Source: Planctomycetota bacterium
GTDB lineage: Bacteria > Planctomycetota > UBA8742 > UBA2392
Assembly (NCBI GenBank): GCA_020638675.1
Contig: JACKID010000001.1
Coordinates: 2,356,001-2,420,000, forward strand
DNA length: 64,000 nt
Reading direction: 5' to 3'
Shown: positions 57,538 through 64,000 of the stretch, in pieces
How positions within the stretch are numbered: position 1 is the first letter of the stretch
Layout: every line of letters starts with the position of its first letter
Notes under the pieces: model-generated
Told to the model about the DNA's origin: nothing
Seen by the model: only the letters and a program-made list of their open reading frames with translations
Database searches by the model: none
Translations under genes and position numbers: made by a program

Positions 57538-58875
57538 TTGGCCACGCGCGATTTCTTCGGCCCGGAACTTTCGCGTTCGCTCGGGCGCCGGGCCTGCGCG
57601 TTCGCCGCTATCTTCCTCATTACCCTGCTGGTGGCCTCGGGCTCGCTCGGCTATCTCGACTGGGCGAGCGCGCCCAAGGACGTCGTCGCCTACTGGCAGG
57701 GCGGCGGGCGCTTTCTCGCCGGCCAGGATCTCTATCCAACCGAGCCAGCGGCCGGGCGTCCTTACCTGTACCCGCCCGCGTTCGCGGCCTGCTTCTCACT
57801 GTTCGTGCGCCTCGACTTGCGGTTCGGGCTGGCGCTCTGGAGCGCAACGCACGTCGTGTTCGGCGCGCTGCTGATGCGCGAGCTGCACTGCTTCGCAAAG
57901 CTGCACGGCGCACGCGGCTGGCCGTGGCTGGCGGCGCTGCTGGCGTTCATGCTGTTTCGCTCGTTCTGGACGGAGCAGAGCGAAGGCCAAGTCAACACGC
58001 TGGTGGCGCTGCTGGTGTTCACCGGGCTGGTGCGCGCGCTGCGCGGGCGCGAGATTTCCGGCGGGCTGCTGCTGGCCGCGGCCGTGCACGTGAAGGTGTT
58101 CCCGGGTGTGATGCTGATCGTGCTGCTGATCCAGAAGCGCTTCCGCGCGGCACTGGCTATGGGCATCGGGCTGGTCGCGATCGGGCTGCTGCCGTCACTG
58201 ATGGCGATCCCGAAACTGGGGCTGATCGACGGAATCGGCTATGGACTCGGGCAGCACATCCAGTGGCTGACGAACGTGATGTGGCCCGCGTTGAGTGAAG
58301 GCTCACTGGCGGGCACCACCTACTACACCGAGCCGAACCTGTCCCTGCGCGCGGTAACCTACCGCTGGTTCGTGAACGACCTGCAAGGCGGCGGCCCGCT
58401 GCTGGTTGCGCTGCCGGAGGGTCTGGCCCGCGCCTTCTCGATGCTGACCTCGCTGACGCTTGCGGGCGGCGCGCTGTTCGCAACCTGGAAGTCCCGCGGG
58501 CAGGAGATCGCGACGATCGTCTGGGCTACCGGCGCACTGTTCGCGCTGCAACTCGGCAACCTGCTGTACTGGGACCATCACCTGCTGCTGATGGCGATCC
58601 CCGCAACCTGCCTCTACATCGCCGTGTTCAACGGCAAGTGCCCGCGCACCTACATCGCGCTGCCGTTGCTGCTCGGAGTCGTCGTGAGTCTCCCCCACCT
58701 GCTCGAGATGGCTGTCGACCTGTCCGGCAAGCAGCGGGAAATGCAGCCGATGAAGACCTCGCTCACGTGGGGCATGCCGATCCTGTTCGCCATCGCACTC
58801 GTGCTGCTGGCGGGCAAGACCTGGCTGCCACCACGCACGAAGCCGGATGACAAGGCCGAAGATGCCAAAGCCTGA
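57538..58875 (+). CDS. GT87/DUF2029-type integral membrane glycosyltransferase (first)
   Basis: A polytopic GT-C transferase of about 445 residues; TTG at 57538 with GGGGA upstream, or an ATG at 57496 overlapping the preceding gene. Membrane helices are spread over the whole length. DVVAYWQGGGRFLAGQDLYP and YLYPPAFAACFSL form the luminal acidic segment typical of GT87. EGQVNTLVALLVFTGL and HVKVFPGVMLIVLL are family motifs. It probably moves a mannose or similar sugar from a polyprenyl phosphate. It sits between the two molybdenum hydroxylase subunit genes. Confidence 0.85.
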   Translation: MATRDFFGPELSRSLGRRACAFAAIFLITLLVASGSLGYLDWASAPKDVVAYWQGGGRFLAGQDLYPTEPAAGRPYLYPPAFAACFSLFVRLDLRFGLALWSATHVVFGALLMRELHCFAKLHGARGWPWLAALLAFMLFRSFWTEQSEGQVNTLVALLVFTGLVRALRGREISGGLLLAAAVHVKVFPGVMLIVLLIQKRFRAALAMGIGLVAIGLLPSLMAIPKLGLIDGIGYGLGQHIQWLTNVMWPALSEGSLAGTTYYTEPNLSLRAVTYRWFVNDLQGGGPLLVALPEGLARAFSMLTSLTLAGGALFATWKSRGQEIATIVWATGALFALQLGNLLYWDHHLLLMAIPATCLYIAVFNGKCPRTYIALPLLLGVVVSLPHLLEMAVDLSGKQREMQPMKTSLTWGMPILFAIALVLLAGKTWLPPRTKPDDKAEDAKA

Positions 58876-60214
58876 AGCCGACATCCGCCAGAGCCTGAAC
58901 AGGGTGCTGACGCCGCTGTCGCGCGTCTGGCTGGGGTACTGCCTGGTCATGCTGCTGATGGCGACGGCCGTGTCGCTGCTGGACTGGGTGCAGATCTACC
59001 GCGACGCGAACGTGTATCTCGACGCCGCGCGCGCCATGGTGAACGGCGGCGACATCTACCACACCGAGCAAGGCGTGCGCTCCATGCGCCCGCTGATCTA
59101 CCCGCCGGCGTTCGCGGCCGTGGTCGGGCTGATCATTCCACTGGGCGATCCCATGGACGCCGCGGCCTGGTCGGCAAGTCACCTGGCGCTGCTGGTGTTC
59201 GTGTTCTGGAGCGTCGCGAGAGCCTGCCGCCTGCACAAGCTGGGCGCGGTGCGCCAGTTCGCAGTGCTGGCGATGATGGTGGTGTTCTACCCGATGTGGC
59301 GCGAGATCATCGAGGGCCAGGCCAACCTGCTGTCGATCGCATGCCTGACAGGCGGCTGGCTGCTGATCCAGCGCAAGAAGGACTTCGCGGGCGGGGTGCT
59401 GCTCGCGCTCGCGACGCACCTGAAGCTGATCCCGATCGCGCTGCTGCCGCTGCTGCTGATCCAGCGCAACCGCAAGGCCGCGATGGGAATGGCAGCGGGG
59501 CTGGTCGGTTTCATCTTCCTGCCGTTCATCTGGACGGTTCAAACACACGGCTTCGGCGCGGGGCTGACGCGCTGCCTGCTGCTGAGTGGCGACTGGCTGA
59601 TGGATGTGCTGAAGCCTGCGCTGAGCCACGATTCGGTCGGCGGAAGCATCCAGCACCACATTCCCAACTCGTCGTTTCATGCGGTGCTGAACCGCTTCTT
59701 TGGCGAGGACACAGTGCTCTGGGGCGCGGAGCCGGAGTGGCGCGGCCCGCTGCTGTTCGCCCTGCCGCGCTGGCTGCTGTTCGGGCTGGGCATGGGCATT
59801 CCGTTCCTGATGTACTGCGGGGCCTGCTGGCTCGCATGGGTCAGTCACCGCAAACGGCTAAGCAAAGCCGCGGCGATCGGGCTGGCATTCACGGCCGCGC
59901 AGATGGCCAACATGCTGTACTGGGAGCATCACTACCTGGGGCTGATGCTGGTGCTTGGCCCGCTGTTCGCGGTTTCGTATTACACTAAGCGGAAGAAGGC
60001 AGCGTGGTACGCCGTGCTGCCGCTGATGCTGGTGCTGACGCTGCCGAGCCAGATGCTGATCTGGGTGGTGTACGAGATCGACAACGCCAAGTGGGACTGG
60101 CTAAAACCGTTGAAAATGGCCGGGGCGCCGCTAATCAGCATTCTGGTTCTTTGGTGGACCACGTTCATCATCTACGCACGCAGGGCGCTAGGGTCGCGTA
60201 AGGCGACCACCTGA
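58862..60214 (+). CDS. GT87/DUF2029-type integral membrane glycosyltransferase (second)
   Basis: A 450-residue paralogue of the preceding protein. ATG at 58862 overlaps the previous stop by 14 bp, so coupling is likely. Shared motifs: DANVYLDAARAMVNGGDIYH, LIYPPAFAAVVGL, EGQANLLSIACLTGG, THLKLIPIALLPLL. About ten membrane helices. The two may form a heteromer or act in sequence on one glycan. It ends 7 bp before the molybdenum hydroxylase large-subunit gene. Confidence 0.85.
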   Translation: MPKPEADIRQSLNRVLTPLSRVWLGYCLVMLLMATAVSLLDWVQIYRDANVYLDAARAMVNGGDIYHTEQGVRSMRPLIYPPAFAAVVGLIIPLGDPMDAAAWSASHLALLVFVFWSVARACRLHKLGAVRQFAVLAMMVVFYPMWREIIEGQANLLSIACLTGGWLLIQRKKDFAGGVLLALATHLKLIPIALLPLLLIQRNRKAAMGMAAGLVGFIFLPFIWTVQTHGFGAGLTRCLLLSGDWLMDVLKPALSHDSVGGSIQHHIPNSSFHAVLNRFFGEDTVLWGAEPEWRGPLLFALPRWLLFGLGMGIPFLMYCGACWLAWVSHRKRLSKAAAIGLAFTAAQMANMLYWEHHYLGLMLVLGPLFAVSYYTKRKKAAWYAVLPLMLVLTLPSQMLIWVVYEIDNAKWDWLKPLKMAGAPLISILVLWWTTFIIYARRALGSRKATT

Positions 60215-60221
60215 GGGAAAC

Positions 60222-62621
60222 ATGCCGATAGTCAACGGGTCAGGCCAGACGAAGAACACACACCAGCTGAACAAGGGCGTCTGGGGTGACGCGGGCGCGC
60301 CGGCGGAGGCCCCGTTCAACGTGGTCGGCAAGCGCATGCCGCTGAAAGACGCCTACCGCAAGGTCACCGGCGAGGGCGTCTACACGGATGACATGAAGTT
60401 CCCCGGCATGCTGCACTGCCGTATCCTGCACGCCACCAAGCCGCACGCGAAGATCGTAAGTATTGACACGTCAAAGGCGCTGGCCCTGCCGGGCGTGCGC
60501 GCGGTCGTCACCGGCGACGACGCCGAGAACCGCTTCGGCGTGCTGCCCGTAAGCCAGGATGAGCCCGCCATGGCGCGCGGCAAGGTCATCTACAACGGCG
60601 AGCCGGTCGCGGCCGTCGCGGCGGATACCGAGGAAATCGCTGCCGAAGCAATCTGGCTGATTGACGTTCAATATGAGCCGCTGCAGGAATTTCTGCGGCC
60701 GCGCGAAAGCCTGAAGGACGTCGAGCCGGAGCTGCAGCTCCACGACAAGGTCGACAAAAAGCACCCCGCCACCAACATCCACAAGGCCGTGGACCAGGAG
60801 TTCGGCGACGTCGAGGCCGCATTCAAAGCGGCAGCCAGCACGCCGAATGCGGAATTCAAGTTCGACGGAATCAGCCACGGGTTCACCGAGCCGCACAGCG
60901 TGATCGCGCATTGGGACGCCGACGACCGCCTGCAGCTCTACACGCCGCAGCAGGTCCCCCACTACACGCACCGCGCGCTCGCCAAGGTTCTCAACCTGCC
61001 GATGCACCGCATCCAGGTGATCCGCACCATGGTGGGCGGCGGCTTCGGCGGAAAGTCCGACCCGTTCCAGCACGAGATGATCGTCGCCCTGCTGTCCATG
61101 CGCACGCGCCGCGCGGTCAAGGTCACCATGGACCGCGAGGAAACTTTCCTGACCGGCCGTGGACGCCACCCGACGGAAAGCAAAGTCGCGATGGCCTTTG
61201 ACAAAGAAGGCAAGCTGCTCGCGCTCGACAGCGACGTGATCATCGACGGCGGGGCTTACGGTTCATTCGGCGTGGTCAGCGCCTACTACAACGGCGTGCT
61301 CAGCAACGGCCCTTATCGCATTCCGGCCTTCCGCTATCACGGCAAGCGCATCTACAGCAACCGGATTCCGAGCGGCGCCATGCGCGGCCACGGCAGCGTG
61401 AACCCGCGCTACTGCACGGAGACGCTGGTGGACATGGCGGCCGTCGAGCTGGGCATAGACCCGTGCGAGTTGCGCCTGCGCAACTTTCTGGAAAGCAACA
61501 CGCTTACGCCGTTCCACAAGTTCCGCATCACCAGCAACGGCATTCGCGAGGGTTTGGCCGAGGCGATGAAGCGCAGCGACTGGAAGAACAAGTGGGGCAA
61601 GCTGCCCTACGGCCACGGCATCGGCGTGGGCTGCGCGTGGTACATCAGCGGTTCGGCGCTGCCGATCCACTGGAACAAGCTGCCGCAGAGCACCGTGCAC
61701 CTGAAGATCGACATGGACGGCGGGATCACGGTGCATTCACTGGCCGCCGACATCGGGCAGGGCAGCGACACCATGCTCGCGCAGTGCGTGGCCGAAGTGC
61801 TCGGCGTGAACATGGACCGCATTCACGTGAAGTCCACCACGACCGACACCGCGCCGATCGACCTGGGCTCATACAGCTCGCGCGTGACGTTCATGGCAGG
61901 CAACGCGGCGCGCGCCGCCGCAGAAGAGATTCGCCACAAGCTGACCGACGCGGCCGCACGTTTGACAGGCCAGCGCGGGGAGTACTTTGACTTTGTCGAG
62001 GAAGAGCTCGTCTGCCGCACCAAGCCGGACGTGCGCGTCGGCTTTATGGAAGCGCTGCACGAAGCGCAGGCCGACATCGGTGCGCTCGTCGCCAGCGGCA
62101 GCTACCAGAGCCCACCGCTGGGCACGACGTTCAAAGGCAGCAACGCCGGCCTGAGCCCGAGCTACAGCTTCAGCGCGTTCATCGCCGAGGTGAAGGTCGA
62201 CCCCGAGACCGGCTTTGTGCAGCCCCTGAAGATCTGGGCCGCGCACGACTGCGGGCGCGCGTTGAACCCGCTGAGTGTCGAAGGCCAGATCGAGGGCAGC
62301 GTGCACATGGGCCTCGGCCAGGCGCTGTGCGAGCAATTGCGCTATCGCAACGGGCAACTGCTGAACGGCAACTTCCTCGACTACAAGATTCCCACGCCGT
62401 TCGACACGCCGGAGATCGAGGCGATCATCGTCGAGAGTCACGACCCCGAAGGCCCGTTCGGAGCCAAGGAATGCGGCGAAGGCGCGCTCGCACCGATCAT
62501 CCCGGCCATCGGCAACGCCATCTACGACGCTGTCGGAGTGCGCATGTTCGAAGTACCCATGACCCCGGACCGAATCCTCAAAGCCATCGAAAAGAAAGCC
62601 CGCGAAGAAGCAAAGCAGTAG
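60222..62621 (+). CDS. Molybdenum hydroxylase molybdopterin-binding large subunit (xanthine dehydrogenase family)
   Basis: A 799-residue catalytic subunit. Motifs: the aldehyde oxidase/xanthine dehydrogenase a/b hammerhead (PLKDAYRKVTGEGVYTDDMK), molybdopterin loops VGGGFGGKSDPF and SGAMRGHGSVNPRY, and the C-terminal active-site Glu in FGAKECGEGALAPIIPAIGNA. No CSFR Cys loop of CO dehydrogenase is apparent. It fits 4-hydroxybenzoyl-CoA reductase-, xanthine- or aldehyde-oxidising types; the substrate is open. GAGGGAAAC precedes the ATG. Confidence 0.92.
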   Translation: MPIVNGSGQTKNTHQLNKGVWGDAGAPAEAPFNVVGKRMPLKDAYRKVTGEGVYTDDMKFPGMLHCRILHATKPHAKIVSIDTSKALALPGVRAVVTGDDAENRFGVLPVSQDEPAMARGKVIYNGEPVAAVAADTEEIAAEAIWLIDVQYEPLQEFLRPRESLKDVEPELQLHDKVDKKHPATNIHKAVDQEFGDVEAAFKAAASTPNAEFKFDGISHGFTEPHSVIAHWDADDRLQLYTPQQVPHYTHRALAKVLNLPMHRIQVIRTMVGGGFGGKSDPFQHEMIVALLSMRTRRAVKVTMDREETFLTGRGRHPTESKVAMAFDKEGKLLALDSDVIIDGGAYGSFGVVSAYYNGVLSNGPYRIPAFRYHGKRIYSNRIPSGAMRGHGSVNPRYCTETLVDMAAVELGIDPCELRLRNFLESNTLTPFHKFRITSNGIREGLAEAMKRSDWKNKWGKLPYGHGIGVGCAWYISGSALPIHWNKLPQSTVHLKIDMDGGITVHSLAADIGQGSDTMLAQCVAEVLGVNMDRIHVKSTTTDTAPIDLGSYSSRVTFMAGNAARAAAEEIRHKLTDAAARLTGQRGEYFDFVEEELVCRTKPDVRVGFMEALHEAQADIGALVASGSYQSPPLGTTFKGSNAGLSPSYSFSAFIAEVKVDPETGFVQPLKIWAAHDCGRALNPLSVEGQIEGSVHMGLGQALCEQLRYRNGQLLNGNFLDYKIPTPFDTPEIEAIIVESHDPEGPFGAKECGEGALAPIIPAIGNAIYDAVGVRMFEVPMTPDRILKAIEKKAREEAKQ

Positions 62622-62734
62622 CCGCCAAGACGCCAAGCAGCGCCAAGCAAGACAGCGAGTCCGGAGATTTTCTCCGGGCTCGCTCCGTCAAAGCGCAGTT
62701 GCAGTTCTTGGCGGACCTTGGCGTCTTGGCAGCC
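62622..62734. repeat. 113-bp palindromic element with GCCAAGACGCCAAG arms
   Basis: The 14-bp arms 62625-62638 and 62717-62730 are perfect inverted repeats. They surround a GAGTCCGGAGATTTTCTCC hairpin. It belongs to the same family as 55161-55312. Confidence 0.75.
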
Positions 62735-62791
62735 AACGTCCTTCCCAAGCCGATCCAGGGCTCATGAGAAATATGAACCCACTAGAAGCTC

Positions 62792-62831
62792 TCTCATCTG
62801 TTTCTCATGTTCATCTCACCTTCCTCTCACT
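62792..62831 (+). promoter_or_regulatory. Four TCTCA direct repeats at 11-bp spacing (Pho-box-like)
   Basis: TCTCA starts at 62792, 62803, 62814 and 62825, each exactly 11 bp apart, one helical turn, with variable 6-nt fillers. Tandem direct repeats at 11-bp pitch are the binding mode of PhoB/OmpR-type regulators. A possible -10 TACCTT lies at about 62842-62847. The site stands 54-93 bp upstream of 62885. Confidence 0.65.
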
Positions 62832-62884
62832 TTCGGGCGGCTACCTTTGTCGCACCTACCCGAAGACCCCTTGGAGGAAGAACC

Positions 62885-64000
62885 ATGAAACACCTGATCT
62901 GGGCATTGCTAGTGGGCGCGATGATTCTGGCGGCCTGCGCGAACGACGGCGGCGGCGGTGAGGACGACGAATGGGCGTGCCCCATCGACGCGCCGCTTCC
63001 GGCGTACGCCTCGGCCGTCTTCACCACGCCCACCAACATCACGAACACCTACTTCCCGCTGGTGCCGGGCACGGTCAATGTGTTCCGCGCGCAGACTGAG
63101 GACGGGCTAGAAACCACCGTCACCGAGGTCACCAGCAACACGAAGACTGTCGACGGCGTGCTGTGCGTTGAGGTCTACGACCGCGTATTCGTGGACGACT
63201 TGCTGATCGAAGAGACCTACGACTGGTACGCGCAGGACGATGCGGGCAACGTCTGGTACTTCGGCGAAGACAGCACCGAGTTCGAGTACGACGACGATGA
63301 CATTCTGATCGGCAGCGACACCGGCGGCTCCTGGGAAGGCGGCGCCGACATACTCAGCCTCGGCTACAACGCCACGCCGGGCATCATCATGGAAGCCAGC
63401 CCGGCCGTGATGGACGAGTACCGCCAGGAGTACTACCAGGGCGAAGCCGAAGACCAGGCGCGCGTCGTGGCCCTCAACGTGCCGATCGTGCTGGCCGACG
63501 GGCGCAGCTTCAACTGCCTGCAGACGCTGGAAGCCACCTGCCTCGAGGAAGACTCCGAAGAGTACAAGTTCTACGCACCCGGCATCGGGCTCGTGCGCGA
63601 AGAGGTCATCGACGACGGCGTGTTCACCGAGCACAAGGCAACGTTCCTGACCGGCCCGAGCAATACGCCCGATTTCGGCTCGGCCGTGTTCAGCAGCCCC
63701 ACCACCATCGACAACCCGTACTTCACCCTGACACCGGGCAACTCCTACATGTACCGCGCCGAGACTGAGGAAGGCGTCGAAACCATCATTGTCGACGTCA
63801 CCTCGCAGACCAAGACCGTGAACGGGCTCACGTGTGTGGTCGTGCACGACCGCGTCTATTTCGACGGTCGACTGATCGAAGACACCTGGGACTGGTACGC
63901 GCAGGACGACGCCGGAAACGTCTGGTACATGGGCGAGGACGTCGTCGACTACTTCTACGACGCAACCGGCGCGGTCAGCGGCACCAGCACGGCCGGCTCC
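62885..64000 (+). CDS. Lipoprotein with tandem repeated domain, 3' end beyond window
   Basis: Open to the window edge: 372 codons, no stop. GGAGGAAG precedes the ATG; signal MKHLIWALLVGAMILAAC with lipobox LAAC. A repeated unit of about 225 residues follows: SAVFTTPTNITNTYFPLVPG...YDWYAQDDAGNVWYFGED and again SAVFSSPTTIDNPYFTLTPG...WDWYAQDDAGNVWYMGED, about 60% identical by eye. The beta-rich, Asp/Tyr/Trp-rich repeats resemble surface binding domains. Upstream Pho-box-like repeats hint at phosphate-responsive expression. Family not recognised. Confidence 0.75.
   Translation, partial: MKHLIWALLVGAMILAACANDGGGGEDDEWACPIDAPLPAYASAVFTTPTNITNTYFPLVPGTVNVFRAQTEDGLETTVTEVTSNTKTVDGVLCVEVYDRVFVDDLLIEETYDWYAQDDAGNVWYFGEDSTEFEYDDDDILIGSDTGGSWEGGADILSLGYNATPGIIMEASPAVMDEYRQEYYQGEAEDQARVVALNVPIVLADGRSFNCLQTLEATCLEEDSEEYKFYAPGIGLVREEVIDDGVFTEHKATFLTGPSNTPDFGSAVFSSPTTIDNPYFTLTPGNSYMYRAETEEGVETIIVDVTSQTKTVNGLTCVVVHDRVYFDGRLIEDTWDWYAQDDAGNVWYMGEDVVDYFYDATGAVSGTSTAGS

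Noticed and set aside
63107..63847. A 246-codon minus-strand open frame near the right edge
   Set aside because: Antisense to the lipoprotein at 62885, which has a signal peptide, strong ribosome site and repeated domains.
1..64000. CRISPR array, prophage or insertion sequence
   Set aside because: No regularly spaced repeats with unique spacers, no transposase or integrase and no phage structural genes were seen. The repeats present are small palindromes.

Overview
The window comes from a GC-rich bacterium with a Gram-negative type envelope. LpxK and an LpxL-type acyltransferase point to lipid A, there are many lipobox-bearing lipoproteins, and an F-type ATP synthase is present. Exported EF-hand proteins, a lone type IV pilin-like protein, GT87 transferases and many palindromic intergenic repeats would fit an uncultured member of the Planctomycetota/PVC group or a similar lineage. 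No rRNA or other phylogenetic marker is present, so this placement is a guess.

The outstanding feature is selenocysteine. The window holds selA (15126-16532) and a tRNA-Sec with anticodon UCA (17233-17325). It also holds four genes whose reading frames cross an in-frame UGA followed 10-17 nt later by a hairpin of bacterial SECIS type. Two (11318-12190, 13670-14563) belong to a three-member tandem family of exported thioredoxin-like proteins and carry a vicinal Sec-Cys pair at residues 29-30, right at the end of the signal peptide. The middle member (12524-13435) is a cysteine-only version. The other two (43744-44865, 49853-50929) are exported thioredoxin-fold proteins in which CGPC is replaced by Sec-Gly-Pro-Cys. 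A conventional gene finder would split or truncate all four. The tandem family lies next to an iron superoxide dismutase gene, which suggests envelope redox defence.

Layout. 1-11 kb: end of a P5C dehydrogenase gene, two paralogous lipoproteins, acetyl-CoA synthetase, an EF-hand protein, a beta-propeller lipoprotein, a CDP-alcohol phosphatidyltransferase, a pilin, a LOG-family protein and sodB. 11-17.3 kb: the selenoprotein array, gtrA, selA, a GT2 gene and selC. 17.4-25 kb: pyrophosphatase, a phosphonate-type ABC transporter (phnD, phnC and a fused double phnE), a structured intergenic element, an arsR-SDR pair, and a second phnD linked to a DinB-like gene. 25-34.7 kb, all on the minus strand: lpxK, an lpxL-like gene, then atpZ, atpI, atpB, atpE, atpF, atpH, a lipoprotein and atpA; the gamma, beta and epsilon genes do not follow. 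34.7-49.7 kb, mostly plus strand: exported proteins of unknown role, two kelch/propeller proteins behind Fur-like palindromes, a GNAT-nitrilase fusion and secretin-like or unknown genes. 49.8-64 kb: the second UGPC selenoprotein, an EF-hand alpha/beta hydrolase with Asn in place of the nucleophile Ser, an APH-type kinase, an AAA ATPase, a Cys-rich exported protein, a molybdenum hydroxylase whose two subunits flank two GT87 genes, and a lipoprotein behind four 11-bp-spaced Pho-box-like repeats.

Positions were read by eye. Start codons were chosen from Shine-Dalgarno matches, signal peptides and neighbouring genes. RNA structures were paired by hand and were not folded computationally.
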